From Lotus japonicus (Eukaryota; Streptophyta; Magnoliopsida; Fabales; Fabaceae): DNA of 64,000 nt. The DNA lies in NCBI RefSeq assembly GCF_012489685.1, contig NC_080042.1, positions 5,148,501 through 5,212,500 of the forward strand, read 5' to 3'. Positions 1-8,452 of this stretch are shown here, piece after piece. Position 1 is the stretch's first letter; each line of letters begins with the position of its first letter. Below the pieces are notes generated by a model. That model had not been told where the DNA came from. It saw only the letters and a program-made list of their open reading frames with translations, and did not search any database. Both the position numbers and the translations under genes were made by a program.

Positions 1-318
1 GATCTTTGGAAGCACACTTTTCAAGCGTTGAGCTAATAACTTGGCCACAATCTTGAACAAACACCCAATGAGTGAGATGGGTCTAAATTCATGAAGGTCT
101 TGTGGAGAGGTGACCTTTGGGATCAAAACAATGAAGGATGCATTGCTTCCTCTAGGCCAAGATCCGTTAATCCAGAAGTCTTCAACCACCCTTTGAATAT
201 CCTCCTTAAAAATTTCCCAGAATTCCTTGATAAATTTGAAGTTGAAGCCATCGGGTCCTGGGCTTTTGTTGCTATCACAATCCCACACAGCATCTCTAAT
301 TTCCTCTGCCTGTTCAAG
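1..318 (-). pseudogene. LINE (L1-type non-LTR) reverse transcriptase fragment
   Basis: The minus strand reads open from about 318 to the window edge and gives the N-terminal reverse transcriptase core of plant L1-type LINEs. Visible landmarks are NKSPGPDGF, FKFIKEFW, FIVLIPK and FRPISLIGCLFKIVAK, in the order and spacing usual for this family. The enzyme would reverse-transcribe LINE RNA at a nicked target. An in-frame stop lies just upstream (around 325) and the catalytic YADD region lies beyond the window, so only a fragment is visible and its downstream state is unknown. The family assignment is secure; activity cannot be judged. Confidence 0.9.
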
Positions 319-569
319 AGTATCTCAGAGGAAGATACTCACCTATATATTCATTATTTACTTTTTCCTTTGCCTGTTCAATTTCTTATGCATTATTAAA
401 AAAGTAATGTCATGCACAAAAATTCAGCTATAGAAATATTTTACAGATCTTTCTTATTAAAATATAATAAAATTTTATAAATTTTAAGTATTAAAAAAAA
501 TTAACATATTATTATAAATAAGTTATACTTGTTCAAAAAAAAAAGGTTATAAAAAATTCCTTTGTCTCC
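319..569. other. AT-rich spacer, nothing recognised
   Basis: Mostly A/T-rich sequence with homopolymer runs between the LINE fragment and the SINE-like remnant. I see no coding potential or paired repeats. Confidence 0.5.
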
Positions 570-690
570 TAAAAGATAGCTCAAGTGGTAAGAGTTGGGA
601 ACATGTGGGTGGGAGGGAAGGTCAAAGGACCAGTTATTAAAATGTGTAATTTATATTTCCGATGTACTAAAAAAATAATTGTAAAAAGTA
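570..690 (+). mobile_element. Degenerate tRNA-derived SINE-like remnant
   Basis: The stretch gatagctcaagtggtaagag matches a tRNA-type pol III A box and is followed by a G-rich stretch and an A-rich tail near 670-690, as in plant SINEs. The B box (GGTTCRANNCC type) is not clear, having decayed to something like ggaccagttat. No flanking duplication was identified. An almost identical A-box-like stretch recurs in every monomer of the tandem array at 14.5-41 kb. Confidence 0.45.
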
Positions 691-691
691 T

Positions 692-1053
692 GGCTTAATT
701 GCAACTTTGGTCCCTGACGTTTACAAAATCCACAATTTTAGTCCCTTACTTAATTTAATTACAAGAATAGTCCCTCCCATTATATCCCCGTTTGCAACGT
801 TAGTTTTTCTGTCTATTTTTTAACAGGGGAGGATCATGTGGTGGCTGATTGGGGACGTGGCAGTGCCACTAGAGAAAGAGAGGGAGTCACCTGCTGGTCA
901 CGTGACCCTGCAACGATCATCTTCTTCCCCCTTCCTCCTTAAAAATAGAGTCACGACATTAAAGTGGGAAAAGCTTCTGCAACTCGCGTGAAAGGGGAAG
1001 AGAAAGAGAAAGAGAAACAAAGAGTACTAGGAGGCGAGGAAGAAGGTTGAAAC
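692..1053. mobile_element. Left terminal region of a degenerate MULE
   Basis: From 692 the sequence GGCTTAATTGCAACTTTGG matches the terminal inverted repeat of the complete element at 40980-41709, and similarity continues for well over 100 bp (gtccctgacgtttacaaaa and onward). No matching right end was found. The interior holds broken transposase pieces (1500-1698 and 6427-6545) on the minus strand and a GRF-ORF leader piece at about 1430-1495 on the plus strand. I infer one autonomous-type MULE that was rearranged and then interrupted by the TRIM and the long-LTR insertion. Confidence 0.7.
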
Positions 1054-1403
1054 TGTTAGAGTCCCACATTGGCTAGAGATGTGGCCAATCAAATGCTTAT
1101 ATATGGTTGTGCAAACCTCAACTCTTGAGCTAGCTTTTGGGTTGAGTTAGGCCTCCTGATATGGTATCAGAGCCTATCCTAGATCCATTTGTTGTGGAGA
1201 CCTCCCATATTTGGGCTACCCATTTCATTCCACGCTCCAGAAGACCAACTATGGGCGTGAGGGGGTGTGTTAGAGTCTCACATTGGCTAGAGATGTGGTC
1301 AATCAAGTGCTTATATATGGTTTATAAAAAAAAAGTGCTTATATATGGTTGTGCAAACCTCAACTCTTGAGCTATCTTTTGGATTGAGTTAGACCTCCTA
1401 ATA
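1054..1403 (+). mobile_element. Complete TRIM retrotransposon (350 bp)
   Basis: Two short direct repeats (LTR 1054-1161 and LTR 1268-1403) both begin TGTTAGAGT and end CTCCT(G/A)ATA. They flank a 106-bp internal domain that opens with TGGTATCAGAGCC (1162-1174), complementary to initiator tRNA-Met, and closes with a purine-rich tract (about 1255-1267). The whole is bounded by the 5-bp duplication gaaac (1049-1053 and 1404-1408). The second LTR carries a 28-bp internal duplication (tttataaaaaaaaagtgctt region). This is a terminal-repeat retrotransposon in miniature with no coding capacity, so it would be mobilised by another element's enzymes. It sits inside the MULE remnant. Confidence 0.92.
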
Positions 1404-1499
1404 GAAACCTTTGCAAATCCTTGGGTTCAAAGCTTATAAGAGGATTTAGCGAAGCTTCCTCTGCCTTTTTTGGATCTGGAAGACGACACAACAAGTCCA
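1404..1499 (+). pseudogene. MULE accessory ORF leader fragment
   Basis: On the plus strand this reads GFSEASSAFFGSGRRHNKSN. It aligns with GGFSEGSSACSGSGRRFHKS at the start of the GRF-zinc-finger ORF in the MULE derivative at 41131-41367 (minus). The GRF finger itself is missing: the reading runs straight into transposase sequence of the opposite orientation at about 1500. I infer a deletion or inversion inside the old MULE. Confidence 0.55.
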
Positions 1500-1698
1500 A
1501 CTCATGCTCAAGTAAAGCTTTGTTACACGCTTCACACATGCTATTTACATGGAGATCACAACATGTGGTTCTGCTATAAGCAGACCTTGACCACTGATTA
1601 GGAGGAAGATGCCTCAACTGTTGCAAATTAAAGCCTCCTCATTTAGGGCTTTCAATTCATCCATTGCTACATTAAACTCTGGAATAATGTTTGTTTTT
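1500..1698 (-). pseudogene. MULE (MuDR-type) transposase C-terminal fragment
   Basis: The minus strand gives FNVAMDELKALNEEA, a stop, then LRHLPPNQWSRSAYS, TTCCDLHVNSMCEACNKALLEHE. These match the conserved plant MuDR transposase block of type LWxAAKATTxxEFxxxMEELK / PPxxWSRxxFS / CDxLxNNxCExFN, which precedes the SWIM zinc finger. One in-frame stop (around 1618) breaks it, and the SWIM finger is absent because the sequence ends at the rearrangement near 1500. The upstream part continues across the LTR insertion at 6427. Confidence 0.8.
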
Positions 1699-2522
1699 TG
1701 TAACACCCCAATTTCTCAACTGAGGAGTCACATTAGTCACCTAACAAAATCTAAGGACTATTTCGTAATCCTAAGAAAGCACGATATATATTTTTTTTCC
1801 TTTTTAAAACAACTAAACATAGTTGTATACATATCATAATCTTAATTAAACAACCCGTTCCCGACATAATAATAATAGTGTCTTACAATACCATAAGCAA
1901 GTTTCCAAAATAAGTACGCACACTTAAACAGTGGCGAAAACAGGGTTTTAGTAACAGAGTTTTCAGATAACGAAGAAGACTCAAAGCATAAACTACTAAG
2001 AGGAAACTATACAGCTTCTCCCATCCTTGCTCCGCCGGTTACTATCCCTCCTCCATCTCAGCATGGCTAAGCATCGTCGGAAGGCTCTCCATCGCCTAAT
2101 AGCGTTAAGCGCCCAAACAACAAGTAACAAATAGAAAGGGTTAACTCCATACAAATACCACATATAAAAGAGGAAAGCATGCTATTCAAATTTGATTACT
2201 TAGCATCGTAAATAACCTAGCAACTTAACTCAAATTAGATGACAACTCATCCTATCGATCACGAAATCAAATCTTATATCAGCATATCAGCAAAATCAAC
2301 GATATGGTTTTAAAATAGATATCAACAAAACTTAACAACATAAATTAACTCAGGAACCAATAACTCAAAAGCATAGATTAATTCAGATAACGATAACTTC
2401 AACAGTATAGATGTAGATCAAATTTCAACAAAACCAACAATGCAAATCAACCCATATATCAACAAAACCAACAATATAATCAACTCGGATATCAATAACC
2501 TCAACAATATCAATCAAACAAT

Positions 2523-2913
2523 AACGTCTCGCAAGACGGGACAATCACGTGGGACAAACCAACCTCATCGCCACTTTAACGTCTCAAAAGACGGGACAAT
2601 CGCGTGGGACAAATCCACCTCATTGCCACTTTATAACGCCTCAACAGACGGGACAATCCCGTGGGACAAACCCACCTCATCGCCACTTTAACGTCTCAAA
2701 AGACGGGACAATCGCGTGGGACAAATCCACCTCATTGCCACTTTATAACGCCTCGACAGACGGGACAATCCCGTGAGACAAACCCACCTCATCGCCACTT
2801 TAGCGTCTCAAAAGACGGGACAATCACGCGGGACAAACCCACCTCATCGCCACTTTATAATGTCTCGACAGACGGGACAATCCCGTGGGACAAACCCACC
2901 TCATCGCCACTTT
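2523..2913. repeat. 56-bp minisatellite in the LTR (about 7 units)
   Basis: About seven units of about 56 bp start near 2523, 2579, 2636, 2690, 2748, 2803 and 2860. Each contains RCGYCTC, AGACGGGACAATC and CCACCTCATYGCCACTTT. Two sub-types alternate (tcaaaagac and tcgacagac), giving a higher-order period of about 112 bp. Confidence 0.9.
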
Positions 2914-4985
2914 AGCAAACCAAAACATCTCATCCAATTCAGTAGTCACTCAAACAACAATCTCAAATCCAATAATCAAATTAACATAATCACATGTTAT
3001 TCATATTATCAACAAACATAATTCAACTCAATTGCATACCAACTCAGTTCAATGACAGAAACCAGTAAACGGGCGAAGCCTCTCAGAAAACGGAGACACA
3101 CGTCTCAATAAGTTCACTCAGCTGAAGCCTTCAGAAAACATTTGGCACAAGCCTCAGAAACAGTCAATATAAGCAAGCATACAACATTGCAAGCATAATA
3201 ATCATAATCCAATGCCAATCAATATAAACATCTTCATCTCAAACGCATGCAGTGCGATAAAAGCAGGCAAGACTCAAAGACGCTCTAAAACTGAGTTACC
3301 CTTACCTTCGGGAGTAGAAGTTGTGCATGGAAGTTGTGAACCTAGAACAAGGAAACACAATCATCAACACAAGCCTCACTAGAAACAACACTATCTAATA
3401 ACACTAATCGAAATCCTAAAGAAAGCTTTCAAAGCTTCAGAGTTCCTATTTAAGCACAAATTGACAACGGAGACTTCGTTCGCTAAAACGAGCATAACTC
3501 GAGCTACAGAACTCAGAATGACACGAAACCGGAGCCAAAATTTCGACAATCGAAAGAGCTACGCAATGGCTCAGGTCATAGAGACCCAAAAATTATTTTT
3601 GGACACGGTACCCTAACAAATAGGTTTCGGCCACTCTCAAAAATAGGGTTTCCGAACTTTTTCTTCGATCTAAATCGATTCCTAGGTATTCTTAGGCGAT
3701 ATCTAGGCCAGGGAAACTCTCAAAAAAATTATCGGGTCGAAAATTGTCGCAGGGGTATTTTGGTCAATATTTTTAGCTCAGAAACTCAAAATCAGAATTT
3801 CGAAAAACAAATTAGATGGGGTCGACACCAACGACGATTATGACGACTAATCCTACTAACGCTAAGCTCAGTCGGGAGTTTTTTATTCAAAAAGCGGAAC
3901 CTTTGTCAGAAATGGGTATTTTGAGCAGAATTGAAGTTCGGCGGCGATTCGACGAGATTCGGCGAAATGTAATCCGCTAAACATGCTCAAGGGCACGCAG
4001 GGAATAAGTTTAGACACTAAAATCAAGTTATTTGGACAGTTTTACAAAAAGCTCAAAACTTTGAGCACAGAAAGACATAGAGAAAAGCGACAGAATTTAC
4101 GATCAGAGGTAAGGAAAAACATCAGTACCTCGAGGCCTACGCGTAGCAACGAACTGTGCGACGATCAGACAAGAATCGGCGAAAAGATTTTCTCCTCCTC
4201 CTCCTCTTGAAACCCACGGCCGTGTGTGTGTGTGTTTGTGATGTTTTTTTTTTTTTTTCATTTTTCAAGCTATTTATAGGTTTTGGAAAATGCGGAAAAA
4301 TGAAAATTTTCCGATTCTGATTTTTCCTGCGCCATCCTCTGTGAATTCTAAGATAAGTTCTGGAGACAGAATTCCAAAACTCAAAACAGGTTTCTCAGAA
4401 TTAAAGCAAACGATCCAAAGTCGGTATAAATATATTTTACCCGAAAAACTACTTTTTGCAGTTGATGTCGGAAGAGAAAACTTCCTTCTGAAGAAAGATT
4501 GGAAACATCGAAAGAAATGGGTGTACGTGTGTGGAATCTTCATTTGAAGCTCGGAATAGAAAAAGTCTTCATCAACCGTTTATTCTAGGTTTCTTGAGCT
4601 ATCAGGGTTTTAGCTTCGGCAAACCTCCGAGAATTAGAATCGGACGTTCGTACTATCTAGGGTTTCGTATAGACATGCTTATCATGGAAGGATTAAGAGA
4701 AGTTCTAACATTTCTCTGAAGATTTTTTGAATTAGTTTCCATCGTGCCTTTAAGTGCAAATTAGTCGTTTACTAACGTGTTCGCCCTAAGGCGGAAGTGA
4801 ATGAACTCGTGTTATAGCCTATAGCGACTATATAACTATTCTTAACCATTTCCTGAACTTTCTTCTTCATAATATTAATCCAACCATCAAACGAAAGTTA
4901 AGTTCCTCTCACGCTTACACATAATCCTGTGCGTGAGTTGGAAATTATTTATTTATTTAGTTCTAAAATCCTGGGTCTTACAATA

Positions 4986-6426
4986 GACAATCGAAAGAGC
5001 TACGCAATGGCTCAGGTCATAAAGACCCAAAAATTATTTTTGGACACGGTACCCTAACAAATAGGTTTCGGCCACTCTCAAAAATAGGGTTTCCGAACTT
5101 TTTCTTCGATTTAAATCGATTCCTAGGTATTCTTAGGCGATATCTAGGCCAGGGAAACTCTCAGAAAAATTATCGGGTCGAAAACTGTCACAGGGGTATT
5201 TTGGTCAATATTTTTAGCTCGGAAACTCAAAATCAGAATTTCGAAAAACAAATTAGATGGGGTCGACACCAACGACGATTATGACGACTAATCCTACTAA
5301 CGCTAAGCTCAGTTGGGAGTTTTTGATTCAAAAAGCGGAACCTTTGTCAGAAATGGGTATTTTGAGCAAAATTGAAGTTCGGCGGCGATTCGACGAGATT
5401 CGGCGAAATGAAATCCGCTAAACATGCTCAGGGGCACGCAGGGAATAAGTTTAGACACTAAAATCAAGTTATGTGGACAGTTTTACAAAAAGTTCAAAAC
5501 TTTGAGCACAGAAAGACATAGAGAAAAGCGACAAAATTTATGATCAGAGGTAAGGAAAAGCATCAGTACCTCGAGGCCTACGCGTAGCAACGAACTGTGC
5601 GACGATTAGACAAGAATCGGCGAAAAGATTTTCTCCTCGTCCTCCTCTTGAAACCCACGGCCGTGTGTGTATGTGTTTGTGATGTTTTGTTTTTTTTTTT
5701 TTCATTTTTCAAGCTATTTATAGGTTTTGGAAAATGCGGAAAAATGAAAATTTCGCGATTCCGATTTTTCCTGCGCCATCCTCTGTGAATTCTAAGATAA
5801 GTTATGGCGACAGAATTCCAGAACTCAAAACAGGTTTCTTAGAATTAAAGCAAACGATCCAAAGTCGGTATAAATCTATTTTACCCAAAAAACTACTTTT
5901 TGCAGTTGATGTCGGAAGAGAAAACTTCCTTCTGAAGAAAGATTGGAAACATTGAAAGAAATGGGTGTACGTGTGTGGAATCTTCATTTGAAGCTCGGAA
6001 TAGAAAAAGTCTTCATCAACCGTTTATTCTAGGTTTCTTGAGCTATCAGGGTTTTAGCTTCGGCAAACCTCCGAGAATTAGAATCGGACGTTCGTACATT
6101 CTAGGGTTTCGTATCGACACGCTTATCATGGAAGGATTAAGAGAATTTCAAACATTTCTCTGAAGATTTTTGGAATTAGTTTCCATCGTGCCTTTAAGTA
6201 CAAATTAGTCGTTTACTAACGTTTTCGCCCTAAGGCGGAAGTGAATGAACTCGTGTTATAGCCTATAGCGACTATATAACTATTCTTAACCATTTCCTGA
6301 ACTTTCTTCTTCATAATATTAATCCAACCATCAAACGAAAGCCAAGTTCCTCTCACGCTTACACATAATCCTGTGCGTGAGTTGGAAATTATTTATTTAT
6401 TTAGTTCTAAAATCCTGGGTCTTACA
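4986..6426 (-). repeat. 1441-bp direct repeat of 3545-4982 (truncated second LTR)
   Basis: The sequence from gacaatcgaaagagctac at 4986 to the LTR terminus repeats 3545-4982 with scattered substitutions (about 17 differences in the first 640 bp by eye). The copy runs exactly to the LTR end TGTAAGACCC, which fits a truncated 5' LTR joined to an intact 3' LTR better than a random duplication. Confidence 0.85.
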
Positions 6427-6545
6427 TTTTTGCTGCAGACCACAATGCAAGCTTCAATTTATTTCTTCTTGAAATTCCCATAGAGATGCTTCACGCAAAG
6501 TCTGCATTCTACATTCTCACCCAGTCGACGAAGTGTAGGTTAGAG
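6427..6545 (-). pseudogene. MULE transposase fragment, upstream part
   Basis: The minus strand reads ECRLCVKHLYGNFKKK and, in another frame, NKLKLALWSAAKTNIIPEF. This matches the conserved MuDR order (cysteine/histidine-containing CxxHxxxNFKK, then LWxAAKAxxxxEF). A frameshift and stop lie between the two motifs. It joins 1698 directly once the LTR insertion and its ttttt duplication are removed. Confidence 0.75.
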
Positions 6546-6814
6546 ACCCTACAGAAAGCTAAAGCAACATAAGTTATGAAATTAACTTAAAGCTACACAA
6601 AATGTAATGAATTAAGTGAAATTAATTTTTTTAATTTCTAAAGTCTTAATTTTTGATGAATAAATACACAACGTGAACATATTGAAAAAATTACATTATC
6701 TGTACAAACCCAAGAAAAAATATCAATTTTGCATGAATATTTCAAATAAATACATTGGCATGGATAATTCCACTAGTTATTTAGCTAAAAGTCAAAAATC
6801 GTAATTTATACTAA
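6546..6814. other. AT-rich spacer, nothing recognised
   Basis: A/T-rich non-coding DNA right of the MULE fragment. No right MULE terminus was found here. Confidence 0.5.
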
Positions 6815-6925
6815 GGATGCGTTTGTTCCACCTTTTTTGTGACTTAAAAAAGTTCATTAAAAAAAAAGTTGAAAATAAGGGCTAAAATTGTAAACCAAAA
6901 TAAAATGAAAAATCAAACGACACCT
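6815..6925. mobile_element. Short Tourist-like MITE
   Basis: A 111-bp segment with imperfect inverted ends (GGATGCGTTTG at left, AGGTGTCGTTTG read from the right), flanked by taa (6812-6814 and 6926-6928), the 3-bp target type of PIF/Harbinger elements. There is no coding content. The ends are short, so the call is moderate. Confidence 0.5.
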
Positions 6926-7439
6926 TAACGAGGGCAAAACCAATCAACCCAAGAAAGAAAAAAACTAAAAACCTATATAAAAAACTACGGTAAAAAACTA
7001 ACCAATACCATATATATATTTTTTGTAATTTTTTATCACTTCTACATGTAGTCGTGTTTATAATTTTCATACATGGCTGGCTACATGCTATCACTCTTTT
7101 GTCACTCAAAAATATGCAACGAGTAGAAAATAGTCAAAACGTCTCACTTACCAACATGGTTGAATAACCGGTGGAACTCTAGCCGAAGTAATGTGAGCAG
7201 TTGTTCGAACAGGATAGAAATCGATAAGGGCTTGAACTTGGACACGATTGAGATGAATGTACACATGCCTTGGCCCACAACAGAGATATTCCACAAAGGT
7301 TCTAAAAGCCATACATGTGGAGAAAATCATCCAATGGTTTCGTCCCTTGAAAATATGGAAAGCGGTTAACACTTTAAGAACCGGCCGAAGCAAGAAGCTT
7401 GGCTTAACCAAAGCTTCTAGGCTTATAAGATGAAGTAAC
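6926..7439. other. Unassigned sequence, possibly decayed retroelement
   Basis: AT-rich up to about 7140, then a more GC-balanced stretch. In one plus frame it reads IQWFRPLKIWKAVNTLRTG with stops on both sides. I do not recognise a family. Confidence 0.35.
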
Positions 7440-8050
7440 TTCCAACACTCCTACGAAGTGTAATTATGCGCAGAAGGTAGTGTCAGGACTTATTAACAGT
7501 TGTAGGTTAGTCGAATTTGCCTCCTTAAATAGAGGAAGGTCATTTGTAAGATACACGACTCATCAATAAATCACAACTACAAATTTCCTGCATTTATCCT
7601 TTCCTTTACATTTTCATGCCTTTACTTTATAGCTTTTAAGATTCATTTATAGTCTTTCAGCCATTTACCTTTCCAACACTTTATTTATTCAGCTTTATGT
7701 CATTTACTTTCAGCTGATTTAATGCTTTCTTTATCCATTTTCGTCTTACCTTAATTAGTGGTCATCCTTTTGATACAAATTCTTCAATAGCGATCACTAA
7801 GAGATTTTTGGAGTGTCTTAAGAACCTGCATTCAGGGGAGCACCAAAGCAACAACCACGGGCAACCATCACCATTAGTTGCGCAGAACTAAGTACTACCC
7901 CAACCACCACCGGTCATAGTGAACCAACCGCCTAACCCTCCACGGTTTGGATACCAGGAAAATCTTCTGAACGATGGCAATCCTAGGGGGCCAAACTTCA
8001 TCAACCCAAACATGATTGCATATGCGACTAGGCGACATGTCAACCTTTAG
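7440..8050 (+). mobile_element. Highly decayed LTR-retroelement remnant
   Basis: The layout resembles the end of an LTR (ttaaatagagg TATA-like stretch at about 7525, caataaatcac polyadenylation-like stretch at about 7565), then a long pyrimidine-rich leader (7580-7760), then a gag-like stretch full of stops with PPRFGYQENL and NDGNPRGPNFINP in one plus frame (about 7937-8012). No termini or target duplication could be placed. This is inference from layout only. Confidence 0.35.
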
Positions 8051-8320
8051 ATATTTATTTAGGGCTTGGAAGTGAGAATGTGGAAGAGTGAGGTCTCTTG
8101 TGCAAAGATCGTATATGTAATTATGTATACATCTAGGGTCGATAAAATATTAATTTTGAATTAGCTTTGGCTTAATTGATTATTCCTTGCCTTTTTAAAG
8201 TACTAATTTGAATTTCCACATTAAAAAAAAAATTTCCACATTTGTTAAAAGAATGGTTTGGAATTTACATTTGACAGAGAAAGACTCATTTTTTTCTTTC
8301 TTTCTTTTCTATTCGTTGGT

Positions 8321-8328
8321 ATAAATTC
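8321..8328 (+). promoter_or_regulatory. Probable TATA box of the B3 gene
   Basis: tataaatt lies 125 bp upstream of the proposed start codon at 8453, after a pyrimidine tract, with an A/G-rich probable 5' leader downstream. Position and context fit a plant core promoter. Confidence 0.55.
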
Positions 8329-8452
8329 CTCACCAATTTTCATTGAAAGCAAAATGAGAGAAGATCTAATCTAAAGTCTCACTCATCTCATTTTCTGAAA
8401 GTGAAAGGGCAGAGAAGAGACTCAGAGAGAGAGCTTAATTTTTCCAACACCC

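Larger units (their letters stand above)
1699..6426 (-). mobile_element. Long-LTR retrotransposon remnant: two LTRs fused, no internal region
   Basis: Minus orientation. It starts TGTAAGACCCAGG at 6426 and ends GGGTGTTACA at 1699, within an exact 5-bp duplication ttttt (1694-1698 and 6427-6431). A complete LTR occupies 1699-4982. After a 3-bp filler (ata) the first 1441 bp of a second LTR occupy 4986-6426. A TATA-type stretch (tataaatagc on the minus strand, about 4271-4280, and again near 5715) supports the orientation. No gag or pol is left. It splits the MULE transposase. By its termini it belongs with the insertions at 21581, 30142, 55530 and 63324. The length is reminiscent of Ogre/Tat LTRs, but that is inference. 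Confidence 0.85.

Noticed and set aside
5660..5710. Functional TG-rich or T-rich regulatory repeat (also 4218-4260)
   Set aside because: Simple-sequence runs that are duplicated because the whole LTR segment is duplicated.
6840..7110. Minus-strand 75-codon hydrophobic frame as a membrane protein
   Set aside because: Phe/Tyr/Leu-rich translation of AT-rich DNA next to a MITE; no start context or homologous motif.
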